In this document: piece after piece, positions 16,348-24,032 of the stretch
Layout of the letters: each line of letters begins with the position of its first letter
How positions within the stretch are numbered: position 1 is the stretch's first letter
DNA from: Bacillus sp. OV322
Lineage (GTDB): Bacteria > Bacillota > Bacilli > Bacillales > DSM-1321
Reading direction: 5' to 3'
Length of the DNA stretch: 64,000 nt
Assembly: GCF_900112495.1 (NCBI RefSeq)
Contig: NZ_FOMA01000010.1
Location: forward strand, 37,841 to 101,840
The notes under the pieces: generated by a model
What the model saw: the letters and a program-made list of their open reading frames with translations, nothing else
What the model was told of the DNA's origin: nothing
The model's database searches: none
Position numbers and translations under genes: made by a program

Positions 16348-16501
16348 AACTGGATGAATTATGAAAAAATAACAGGCTGGAAATCCCCTATTTTTATAAC
16401 AAAAATGGTATAATGATAGGCGCAAGGCTAACGTTTATTATATAGCAGGCGTATTTTACGTTTTTATATCCAATATATTAAAGCAGAAGGCAGGAGAGGG
16501 A

Positions 16502-19306
16502 ATGGGATACAAAAAGAAACAGCTGTTGGGTTTCGGTTTAATCTTGCTTTTTTTGGTCGTTTTGCTGACCGGCATCGTCATGATGCTGAATAACATAAAA
16601 AGCAATTTAACGGAAATCGTCGAGGACAGATATTACAAAGTTTCAAAGGTGGCAGAAATCCGCCAGTTATTCTCCAATTCGGACAGGGAAATCCTATTTG
16701 CTGCAAATGAAGCGAACAAAAGCGAAAGGGCCGGCAGCCTTGATATTATCAATGGCAATCATTCCAAGTTAGATAATGAAATTGCCACTCTATCAAGCGT
16801 CGCCAATACTGTAAAAGGGAAAAAGCTGCTGAAAGAGCTTGAAACTAACTACGGTTCCTATTCAGTGACAGAAGCCGATATCATCCAGAAAATAGAGTCC
16901 GGTAAAGGACAGGCTAATCTGCAGTCTCTGATGAGTGACCAAAGGGATAAACGGACCAAAGTCATTACTACGATGGACTCCTTTAAAAAATATCAGGAAT
17001 CATTAATGAATAGGGCGCTAAAAAGCTCCAAGCAAACGTATGATCAAATCATCCGATTTATCATTCTTGCTGTTTTAATCAGCATTGTGGTAATCGCCAT
17101 TACAGTGATTTGGATGATCAGAAGTACTTCGAAAAATCTGCAGTCCATTACAAATGTAATCAAAAATATTGACTACAATGACCTAAGCGAGATACCAAGG
17201 ATACAATTTCAGTCGAATGACGAAATCGGCGACATTGCGTATTCCTTTAATGAAATGGCAGGTTCGCTTGAAGCGTATAATCAAAAAGAAAAAGAATTTA
17301 CCGCCAAAATCAGCGAGCAAAACTGGATTCAGACGCGGCTTGCTGACATTGCGACAATGTATCAGCGCATTATAGATCTTGAAGTGCTGGGCCAGCGTTT
17401 CATCTCCAGGCTGGCGCCTATGGTGGAAGCCTCCCTTGGCGTGATATATCTGAAAAGAGGAGAAGGAGAAAACACCAAATTTGTTAAACTTGCCTCTTTT
17501 GCAGAAGAGGGAAAAGAGGCCGGCCGCACAAACTTTATGCTTGGTGAAGGCCTTGTTGGCCAATGTGCTCTTGAGAAGCGTTCACAGATTATCAATAACG
17601 TTCCAGATGATTATAGTCTGATTAAGACAGGCCTTGGTGAAACACTTCCTAAAAGCATTTTTATCGCACCGGTTATTTTTGAGGATGAAGTTGTGGCGAT
17701 GGTTGAACTTGCCAGCCTTACTCCTTTTACAGAATTTCAGGAAACCTTCCTTGGGAAAGTGCTTGAGACACTGGGAATTACCATTAATAGTGTAAGAGGA
17801 AGAATGGAAATTGAACGTCTCCTCAAGGAATCACAGGCTCAGACAGAAGAGCTGCAGGTGCAATCAGAGGAGTTGCAGTCTCAATCTGAAGAAATGCAGG
17901 CTCAGTCAGAAGAACTGCAAACACAGTCGGAAGAGTTAAGAATGATCAATGAACAGCTTGAAGAAAGAAACAGGGATACAGAGCTGAAATCCAAAGAGCT
18001 TCAGCGGGCTAAAATCAATCTGGAAGCCCAGGCTGAAGAATTAAAACAAAGCTCGAAATATAAATCTGAATTTCTTGCGAATATGTCACATGAATTGCGG
18101 ACACCGCTTAACAGCATATTGATCCTGTCCGAAATGCTTTCAGATCAGGGTGACAGCAGTCTGACGAGCGAGCAGCAGGAATTCGCGCGGGTCATTCATT
18201 CTTCTGGACAAGACCTTCTTTCATTAATCAACGATATCCTTGATTTATCAAAAGTGGAAGTCGGCAAATTGGATGTTGTCTTTGACGAAATGAATGTAAG
18301 TGAACTTCCGGAATTGCTTAAAAGGAACTTCGATCATGTCGCACATAAAAAGGGAATTTCCTTTAAAGTTACAAAAGACAAAAATGTTCCTGACATCTTC
18401 TTTACTGACCAGCAGAGATTTCAGCAGATTCTTAAAAACTTGCTGTCTAATGCCTTTAAATTTACTGAAAAAGGGACAGTGCAAGTCACAATCAAGCGGG
18501 CTGAAGAAGAGCTTGTTGCACAGTGGATCAATACAAAAGGCGCCAGCTCATGGCTTGAAATTAATGTGACTGACACAGGAATCGGAATCTCTCCTGAAAA
18601 GCAAAAGATAATATTTGAAGCGTTCCAGCAGGGTGATGGTGCAACAATGCGGAAATACGGCGGCACGGGCCTCGGACTTTCGATTTGCCGAGAGTTTGCC
18701 AAGCTGCTTGGCGGCTGGATTATAGTTGACAGTGAAGAGGGCGAAGGAAGCAAATTCACTCTGTTCATTCCAAGTCTTCCTGAAGGCATGAAGGGAGCAG
18801 GGGACGTCTCCATTGCCGCAAGCCAGGTTGCTGCTGCGGAAGTCCAGGAAATAGCTCCTCCTATTGAAAAAGAGGAAACGGTCGAGCTTTCATCTGGAGA
18901 TATTTTAGATGAACCTGAAGGTGATCAGCTATTCAAAAATAAAACTGTTTTAATTGTAGATGATGACAATCGCAATATCTTTGCCCTTTCCAATGCCTTG
19001 AAACAGGAAGGCATGCAGGTCATAGCGGCAGAAAATGGACTAGAATGTTTGGAAGTGCTGCAAAACGGACATAGTATTGATGCTATATTAATGGATATTA
19101 TGATGCCTGAAATGGACGGATATGAAACCATGCGCAGAATCCGCATGAACAGCATGTATGATAATCTGCCAATCATTGCATTAACAGCGAAAGCAATGAA
19201 GGGAGACAAAGAAAAATGTCTTCAGGCTGGTGCTTCAGACTATATCAGCAAGCCGCTAAAATTGGATCAGCTGCTTTCAGTGATGAGGGTATGGCTGACT
19301 AATTAA
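16502..19306 (+). CDS. rsbK: Hybrid sensor histidine kinase, RsbK-like (CHASE3-HAMP-GAF-HK-REC)
   Basis: Membrane hybrid kinase of 934 residues. TM1 is at about 8-28, then an extracytoplasmic four-helix CHASE3-like domain, TM2 at about 181-205, HAMP (207-260), GAF (285-425), a heptad-repeat coiled coil rich in Gln-Ser-Glu-Glu-Leu (about 440-518), HisKA with MSHELRTPLNS (His530), HATPase (630-755, GGTGLGLSI), and a C-terminal receiver with VDDD and acceptor Asp near 865. The ATG follows GGAGAGGG. It is followed 28 bases later by a CheR methyltransferase gene and is near a convergent receiver-PP2C phosphatase gene. That trio matches B. cereus RsbK-RsbM-RsbY, which feeds sigma-B, so the symbol is an inference from architecture and context. 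Confidence 0.8.
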   Translation: MGYKKKQLLGFGLILLFLVVLLTGIVMMLNNIKSNLTEIVEDRYYKVSKVAEIRQLFSNSDREILFAANEANKSERAGSLDIINGNHSKLDNEIATLSSVANTVKGKKLLKELETNYGSYSVTEADIIQKIESGKGQANLQSLMSDQRDKRTKVITTMDSFKKYQESLMNRALKSSKQTYDQIIRFIILAVLISIVVIAITVIWMIRSTSKNLQSITNVIKNIDYNDLSEIPRIQFQSNDEIGDIAYSFNEMAGSLEAYNQKEKEFTAKISEQNWIQTRLADIATMYQRIIDLEVLGQRFISRLAPMVEASLGVIYLKRGEGENTKFVKLASFAEEGKEAGRTNFMLGEGLVGQCALEKRSQIINNVPDDYSLIKTGLGETLPKSIFIAPVIFEDEVVAMVELASLTPFTEFQETFLGKVLETLGITINSVRGRMEIERLLKESQAQTEELQVQSEELQSQSEEMQAQSEELQTQSEELRMINEQLEERNRDTELKSKELQRAKINLEAQAEELKQSSKYKSEFLANMSHELRTPLNSILILSEMLSDQGDSSLTSEQQEFARVIHSSGQDLLSLINDILDLSKVEVGKLDVVFDEMNVSELPELLKRNFDHVAHKKGISFKVTKDKNVPDIFFTDQQRFQQILKNLLSNAFKFTEKGTVQVTIKRAEEELVAQWINTKGASSWLEINVTDTGIGISPEKQKIIFEAFQQGDGATMRKYGGTGLGLSICREFAKLLGGWIIVDSEEGEGSKFTLFIPSLPEGMKGAGDVSIAASQVAAAEVQEIAPPIEKEETVELSSGDILDEPEGDQLFKNKTVLIVDDDNRNIFALSNALKQEGMQVIAAENGLECLEVLQNGHSIDAILMDIMMPEMDGYETMRRIRMNSMYDNLPIIALTAKAMKGDKEKCLQAGASDYISKPLKLDQLLSVMRVWLTN

Positions 19307-19334
19307 TTGCCAGGAAAGCTAGGAAGGAAATACC

Positions 19335-20168
19335 ATGAAAGATACGTTAACTGCCGAAGAACGGGAAGATTTTGAAGTTGATTTGCTGCTCCAGGCCATT
19401 TACCGCGTAACTGGTTTTGATTTCAGCCAGTATATGCGCTCATCGATAAAAAGAAGAATTGAAAACAGAATGAGCCTGGATCGCATCCGGACGATCAGTA
19501 ATATGATTGAAAAGGTGCTATATGAAAAAGGTTTCGTTGAAAATCTTTTGAACGATTTCTCTATTAATGTGACCGAGATGTTCAGGGACCCAGGATTTTT
19601 TCTAGCTTTCAGGACTAAGGTCGTTCCGCTTCTTAGAGAACTTCCTGAAATTCGGATCTGGCATGCTGGATGTTCCACCGGTGAAGAAGCATTCTCCATG
19701 GCGATATTGCTAAAAGAAGAAGGACTATATGAAAAGGCAAAGATATATGCGACTGATATGAATGAAAATGTTTTGGAACAGGCTCGAAAGGGAATTCTCC
19801 CCCTTAACCGCATGCAGTCATATACGAAGAATTATCTTCAGGCTGGCGGCGAAAAGGCATTTTCCGAATATTACTCTGCTGACTATCAGTACGCCTATTT
19901 AGATCCTTACCTGCTTCGGAACATTGTATTCTTTCAACACAACTTAGTAACGGATGGATCCTTTAATGAATTTCATGTGATTATGTGCAGGAATGTCATG
20001 ATTTACTTTAACGGCGATCTACAAGGCAAGGTTAGCGATTTGTTTTACCATAGCCTTTGCCGGGAAGGGTTCATGGCGATGGGTAATAAGGAAACGATAC
20101 GCACACTGAGTTTCTCTGAGGAATTTGAAGATTTGGATCTGAACGAAAAGATTTACCGGAAAAAGTAA
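19335..20168 (+). CDS. rsbM: CheR-type methyltransferase, RsbM-like
   Basis: S-adenosylmethionine-dependent protein methyltransferase of 277 residues. An N-terminal CheR helical domain (about 1-75) precedes the Rossmann domain with the SAM motif HAGCSTGEEAFSMA (about residue 113), the ATDMNENVLEQAR segment and MCRNVMIYF near residue 222, all typical of CheR. No chemotaxis genes are nearby. The gene follows the hybrid kinase by 28 bases with AGGAAGGAA before the ATG, implying one transcript. In the B. cereus group a CheR-type protein (RsbM) methylates the RsbK kinase and damps sigma-B activation; the same role is inferred here. Confidence 0.85.
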   Translation: MKDTLTAEEREDFEVDLLLQAIYRVTGFDFSQYMRSSIKRRIENRMSLDRIRTISNMIEKVLYEKGFVENLLNDFSINVTEMFRDPGFFLAFRTKVVPLLRELPEIRIWHAGCSTGEEAFSMAILLKEEGLYEKAKIYATDMNENVLEQARKGILPLNRMQSYTKNYLQAGGEKAFSEYYSADYQYAYLDPYLLRNIVFFQHNLVTDGSFNEFHVIMCRNVMIYFNGDLQGKVSDLFYHSLCREGFMAMGNKETIRTLSFSEEFEDLDLNEKIYRKK

Positions 20169-20202
20169 AAAGCAGGAAAGCCCATGGCTTTCCTGCTTTT
20201 TA
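20167..20202. terminator. Bidirectional terminator between rsbM-like and rsbY-like genes
   Basis: AAAAAGCAGGAAAG and CTTTCCTGCTTTTT form a perfect stem around CCCATGG between two convergent genes. Confidence 0.85.
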
Positions 20203-20217
20203 TATGTATGGAATGCT

Positions 20218-21360
20218 TTATTGAGCCTGTATGAACACAACGCACATGTCATCTGGCTGATCGTGCTGGAGTTCTCTTGGCAAAAGAAAATCAATGGGAG
20301 ATGAGGTCCTGCAATCCAGCCAGCCTTTTGAGACGGCTTTTTGAATTTTCTCCAGTCCGTCTACACCATCTTTCTCTAATGCCTCCATCACGCCATCGGT
20401 GAATAAAAGGATTTGAATGCGGTCCTGAAAAGAGATAGTGTTCTTTTTTACATCCATTTCCGGGAAAAAGCCGACCGGACAGCATCCTGTGGAAAGAGCA
20501 AATACTTCCTCTCCATCCAGAAGGGCATATCCCGGGGGGTGTCCCGCATTCACATATTCCACCGTTTTGTTTTCTGTATCAATGATCATGGAGATGGCGG
20601 TGAAATAATAATGAACAGGATTTTCCGGTTTATTTAAAAGATTCATCCAGCGGTTCAGTTCGGTAATGACGCGAGCGGGATCTGTATAGGTCCTCAATGC
20701 ATCTCTTAGAACAGAAGAGATATACATACAGACAAGTGAAGCTGAAATTCCATGTCCCATCATATCAAGCATGATAATGGCAGAGCGGTGTTCATCAATG
20801 CGATGCCAATAATACATATCTCCTGCTAATTTATTTGCGGGCAAATAGGAGGCTTTGATCAGCAGTTTTTCCGTTTCTACCGGCTCACTCAGCAAGCTGC
20901 TTTGCACCTGCATGGAAAGGTCCAGCTCGTTCCGGATCTTTTCATCCTGCTCCCGGTGCCAGTCTTTTTCATATTTAAGCCGGAGTCCCACCCGTATCCT
21001 TGCTAAGAGGTCTACCTTATTAATCGGCTTCATTATATAATCAATTCCCCCGACATCAAGCGCTTCCGCCACTTTATTCGAGTCTTCAAGAGCAGTCACG
21101 AATATGACGGGAATATCCTTCAAATGAGGGATTTCCTGAAGGCGCCGGCATGCTTCAATCCCGTCTATTTCAGGCATCATAATATCAAGCAGAATGATAT
21201 CAACAGATGTTTCCTTAGGTGAAGGGGTATCAGCATCCAAGTAATTAAACATTTCTCTTGCTGAAGTCAGAGAAACAAAGTCATTATATCCAGCCCGTTT
21301 TAATATTTTTTCAATAACGAAAAGGTTAACCTTGTTATCATCTACGATTAAGATCGACAT
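20218..21360 (-). CDS. rsbY: Receiver-PP2C (SpoIIE) phosphatase, RsbY-like
   Basis: Response-regulator phosphatase of 380 residues. The N-terminal receiver (1-120) has VDDNK, acceptor Asp in LLDIMMPEIDG, and a conserved Lys (MKPINK). The C-terminal SpoIIE/PP2C domain (about 165-378) has AGDMYYWHRI, MLDMMGHGISASL and FTDGVMEAL, the metal-binding Asp motifs. I chose the ATG with AAAGGAGA nine bases upstream over a TTG two codons earlier. In B. cereus, RsbY dephosphorylates the anti-anti-sigma factor RsbV after phosphorylation by RsbK. Here it is convergent with the kinase-methyltransferase pair, and RsbV itself is encoded 36 kb away at 57096. Confidence 0.85.
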   Translation of the reverse strand: MSILIVDDNKVNLFVIEKILKRAGYNDFVSLTSAREMFNYLDADTPSPKETSVDIILLDIMMPEIDGIEACRRLQEIPHLKDIPVIFVTALEDSNKVAEALDVGGIDYIMKPINKVDLLARIRVGLRLKYEKDWHREQDEKIRNELDLSMQVQSSLLSEPVETEKLLIKASYLPANKLAGDMYYWHRIDEHRSAIIMLDMMGHGISASLVCMYISSVLRDALRTYTDPARVITELNRWMNLLNKPENPVHYYFTAISMIIDTENKTVEYVNAGHPPGYALLDGEEVFALSTGCCPVGFFPEMDVKKNTISFQDRIQILLFTDGVMEALEKDGVDGLEKIQKAVSKGWLDCRTSSPIDFLLPRELQHDQPDDMCVVFIQAQ

Positions 21361-21797
21361 TCTCAATATCTCCTTTAGGTTACCTATAATTCTGTATCTA
21401 TTTGTATATATTCAGATGATTGTTTTGCTGGATTTTTTTCAAGCTTAATTTTGCTACTTTATATTGTAAGGATGTAAGGAATCTGCAAAAAAACAAAAAA
21501 CCCCTAATAGATAATACCCCGATATTTTTGAGCTTAAACATCTAATTTCGTAGAAAATTAAAAAGCTGCATATTTTTTTAATCCTTTTTTAGAATCGAGC
21601 TAAACAATCTTGAGTCGATGGTTCGTGTACCATTATAAAATTTGTACCTTTTGTAATACCGATATGGCTCTTTAAAAAAATGAAGTGGGGTTTTTGCTTT
21701 TATTATTTCATTTTTTTGAAATGATTTTTACACAATTTAAACACAATAGTGTAAAATTACACTATGGGTGAATTGACATTAAAAAAGAGGTGAAGAC
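21361..21797. other. AT-rich intergenic region
   Basis: No gene is seen. It must contain the promoters of the minus-strand phosphatase and the plus-strand membrane protein. Visible are long A/T runs, repeated TGTACC words near 21628 and 21650, and a 20-base palindrome described separately. No match to a known riboswitch was recognised. Confidence 0.5.
21746..21765. promoter_or_regulatory. Palindrome ATAGTGTAA-AA-TTACACTAT, possible operator
   Basis: Nine-base perfect arms around a two-base centre, 33 bases before the TTG start of the unknown membrane protein and overlapping a plausible -10 (TAAAAT). It resembles a repressor-dimer site; no cognate regulator lies adjacent. Confidence 0.5.
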
Positions 21798-22217
21798 TTG
21801 AGAAATTTATTATTTAGCATTCTAATAGTCAGTTTGTATTGTTTTCCATTTGTCTATTTCGCAATGTACCAAGACTTTTCTCATTGGTCTATGCTCGGTT
21901 ATTTAATTATGATTATAGGGACTTCGATTCTTGCTTTTTTCTGCAGATCTTTTAGCAGCACAACTACTCTTATTATAGGCAATATAGGATCTGCCATCAT
22001 TTCATTATATTTCGTACACAAGATGGCAGTTTCGTTAGGGGGTAGATGGGATGGTTATTTTAAACCAGTTTCATCTTATCAATTATTGCTTTTGGTTAGT
22101 GCTTTAAACTTGATTCCTCAATTCTACATCATGAAATTAGCAAATAGAGGTAAAAAGCAGGGCAAAATTATACGAGAATTACTCTGCTCTTTTTATTTAG
22201 GCTCGTTTCTTAAATAG
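21798..22217 (+). CDS. Unknown small membrane protein
   Basis: Predicted 139-residue protein starting at a TTG with AAGAGGTGAAG about 5 bases upstream. Hydrophobic segments near residues 3-22, 31-50, 55-75 and 93-110 suggest four transmembrane helices, and the C-terminal 25 residues are basic. I do not recognise a family. The last codons overlap an inverted repeat (AGCAG...CTGCT followed by a T-rich stretch, about 22155-22198) that looks like a terminator, so the frame may have been extended by a sequence change near its end. It is monocistronic, and a palindrome sits over its promoter. Confidence 0.6.
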   Translation: MRNLLFSILIVSLYCFPFVYFAMYQDFSHWSMLGYLIMIIGTSILAFFCRSFSSTTTLIIGNIGSAIISLYFVHKMAVSLGGRWDGYFKPVSSYQLLLLVSALNLIPQFYIMKLANRGKKQGKIIRELLCSFYLGSFLK

Positions 22218-22245
22218 TTGTTTCTGTCCATAGTTAACTGGCTGA

Positions 22246-22300
22246 TTGGAGCAGAAGGTGCTCACCGCCCGCCTCGCGGTAATCGAGCATGATCAACCAC
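22246..22300 (+). repeat. Degenerate fragment of a Bacillaceae intergenic repeat
   Basis: The segment GGAGCAGAAGGTGCTCACCGCCCGCC...GAGCAT...TCAACCAC resembles the two ends of a GC-rich imperfect palindromic repeat I recall from many Bacillus-related genomes, with the middle lost. GTGCTC and GAGCAT can pair around CCGCCCGCCTCGCGG. It is GC-rich against an AT-rich background. Identification is from memory of the pattern. Confidence 0.4.
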
Positions 22301-22413
22301 CTGTTTTATGGCTTTTCTGCGGTTCTGTGTTTTGCTGGCGGGGTTAATGGGAAAGAAATGTAATAAGTTCGAGTGATCGTGAACGTTCCTACAAAAGCAC
22401 AGGGGAGGAACTT

Positions 22414-22881
22414 ATGTCTTCTGCAACTAATCATCTGAGCCGCAATCTTTGGTCGGGGATCCTGTTTGGTATTGGCTTGATCGCTTTTATTGATGAGGCG
22501 GTTTTTCATCAGCTTCTGCACTGGCATCACTTTTATGACAAGTCCACTCTTGCTGTTGGACTGGTTTCTGATGGCCTGTTTCACGCGTTAAGCTGGTTTG
22601 CCACCATTGCTTCTTTGTTCATGGTAGCTGACCTTCGCAGGCGAGAGGCCTGGCGGCGGACAAGATGGTGGGGAGGTGTGCTGCTCGGAGCAGGCTTGTT
22701 TCAATTTTATGATGGTACTGTCCAGCATAAAGTCATGGGATTGCACCAGATTCGTTATGTGTCAAACTTATTCTTTTATGACGTGGTCTGGAATATCTTC
22801 GCGGTCGCTATGATAGTGATTGGAGCAGTTATTACCAGCAGAAAGGGAAAAGCCTCAAGCCAAGAGGAGAATATCTCGTGA
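22414..22881 (+). CDS. DUF2243 integral membrane protein
   Basis: Membrane protein of 155 residues with about four hydrophobic segments. Conserved features of DUF2243 are visible: GIGLIAFIDEAVFHQLLHWHHFYD at the N-terminus (acidic and histidine residues within the first helix pair) and GAGLFQFYDGTVQHKVMGLHQIRY near residue 90. The histidine pattern hints at metal or heme contact, but no function is established to my knowledge. The ATG follows GGGGAGGAAC. Its TGA overlaps the GTG start of the next gene (GTGA), so the two proteins are translationally coupled and may act together in the membrane. Confidence 0.88.
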   Translation: MSSATNHLSRNLWSGILFGIGLIAFIDEAVFHQLLHWHHFYDKSTLAVGLVSDGLFHALSWFATIASLFMVADLRRREAWRRTRWWGGVLLGAGLFQFYDGTVQHKVMGLHQIRYVSNLFFYDVVWNIFAVAMIVIGAVITSRKGKASSQEENIS

Positions 22882-23684
22882 ATCATCACATGGATCACGC
22901 TAGCGGCAGCTCACTTGGAATTATCTTTCCGATGTTTCTCATCGTTCTCTTCTCGTTTTTGTATATGGGTGCGGCCTATGTATTGAAACGCCGCAAGCAG
23001 CTGCGTCAATGGCCGCTGCACCGCAGTATTCTTTGGATTCTTGGTGTATTTTGTGCCATTTTTGCTGTCGATGGACCTCTGGCAGAACGGGCACATACTG
23101 ATTTTAACTGCCATATGACTGCCCATCTCCTTCTTGGGATGCTTGCGCCACTGCTTATTGCTCTGTCAGCTCCTATGACTCTTTTGCTGCGCACAGTCAA
23201 GGTTACTTTTGCGCGAAGGCTTACACGGGTTATGAAAATTAATGTCGTCCACCTGTTCGTTCATCCCGTTGTGGCTGCTGTCCTTAATATTGGCGGCCTC
23301 TGGCTGCTTTACACGACAAACTTATACTCAGTAATGCACAAGAATATGATATGGTATGTTGTCATACATATGCACATCTTCATCTCCGGGTATCTTTTCA
23401 CCGTTTCCATGATTTATATGGATCCGGTCAGCCGCAGATACCCATTTGCTTATCGTTCAATAGTATTAGTGCTGGCTTCCGCTGGACACGGGATTTTATC
23501 AAAGTACATCTATGCAAATCCGCCCGCTGGTGTAGAGGCAGCCCAGGCAAAAACAGGGGGGATGCTCATGTACTATGGCGGGGATGCAATTGATCTCATC
23601 CTGATTTTTATTTTTTGCCTGCAATGGTTTAGAGCCACGCGACCTAAAGCATTTGCATCGGTAAGCAGGGAGACTTCTTTATAA
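22878..23684 (+). CDS. CtaG/Caa3-type cytochrome c oxidase assembly membrane protein
   Basis: Polytopic membrane protein of 268 residues with about seven hydrophobic segments and conserved histidines (DFNCHMTAHLLLGMLAPLLIAL; HMHIFISGYL), matching the CtaG_Caa3 family linked to assembly of caa3-type oxidase and copper handling. It starts at a GTG overlapping the upstream DUF2243 stop by four bases, with GAGGAG about nine bases before. No oxidase subunit genes are nearby, so this pair is probably an accessory copy (inference). A hairpin with weak T-tract follows. Confidence 0.87.
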   Translation: MNHHMDHASGSSLGIIFPMFLIVLFSFLYMGAAYVLKRRKQLRQWPLHRSILWILGVFCAIFAVDGPLAERAHTDFNCHMTAHLLLGMLAPLLIALSAPMTLLLRTVKVTFARRLTRVMKINVVHLFVHPVVAAVLNIGGLWLLYTTNLYSVMHKNMIWYVVIHMHIFISGYLFTVSMIYMDPVSRRYPFAYRSIVLVLASAGHGILSKYIYANPPAGVEAAQAKTGGMLMYYGGDAIDLILIFIFCLQWFRATRPKAFASVSRETSL

Positions 23685-23694
23685 AGTAAAAACA

Positions 23695-23727
23695 GCAGCC
23701 CTCCAAAAAAATGGAGGGCTGCTTGTG
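23695..23727 (+). terminator. Terminator-like hairpin after ctaG-like gene
   Basis: Eleven-pair stem GCAGCCCTCCA/TGGAGGGCTGC with an all-A loop; the following T-tract is weak (TTGTGC). Confidence 0.55.
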
Positions 23728-23761
23728 CGCATATAGAACTTTACTGCTTTATCGTAATAAG

Positions 23762-23786
23762 GAAGCTGCAGGTTTTCTGCAGCTTC
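23762..23786 (-). terminator. Hairpin downstream of csbD
   Basis: Perfect ten-pair stem GAAGCTGCAG/CTGCAGCTTC, 19 bases past the csbD stop codon on the minus strand. The trailing sequence CTTATTA is only moderately T-rich. Confidence 0.5.
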
Positions 23787-23804
23787 ATAGTGTATGGTTT
23801 AGTA

Positions 23805-23969
23805 TTAATCTTTCAGTTTGCCAATTCCTTCTTGGATTTCGCCTTTTAACTTATCTTTCTTGCCTTCGCCCTGCATTCTTTTATCATCGCTGGCATTGCC
23901 CATTTGGTCCTTGGCTTCACCTTTGACTTTATTTACAGTACCTTTGACTTTATCAGATAAACCGCTCAT
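23805..23969 (-). CDS. csbD: CsbD-family stress protein
   Basis: Small hydrophilic protein of 54 residues, too short for most gene finders. It consists of the CsbD pattern: DKVKGTVNKVKGEAKDQMGN, then KKDKLKGEIQEGIGKLKD, with the repeated KGxxK/E helical motifs. The biochemical role is unknown, but in B. subtilis csbD belongs to the general stress (sigma-B) regulon. AAGGAGGA lies eight bases before the ATG. A sigma-B promoter match lies just upstream, consistent with that regulation. Confidence 0.9.
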   Translation of the reverse strand: MSGLSDKVKGTVNKVKGEAKDQMGNASDDKRMQGEGKKDKLKGEIQEGIGKLKD

Positions 23970-24003
23970 CTTTATCTTCCTCCTTCATTGGTTTACTTGT
24001 TAT

Positions 24004-24028
24004 TTACCCGCAGAGGAGTCTGTTAAAC
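24004..24028 (-). promoter_or_regulatory. Sigma-B promoter of csbD
   Basis: On the minus strand GTTTAA and GGGTAA are separated by exactly 13 bases, close to the sigma-B consensus GTTTAA-N12-15-GGGTAT. It lies 35 bases before the csbD ATG. This links the sigB operon in this window to a target in the same window. Confidence 0.75.
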
Positions 24029-24032
24029 AAAA

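Noticed and set aside
17842..17960. Tandem repeat with about 21-base periodicity inside the hybrid kinase gene, considered as a CRISPR or mobile repeat
   Set aside because: The repeats have no spacers, keep the reading frame and encode coiled-coil heptads.
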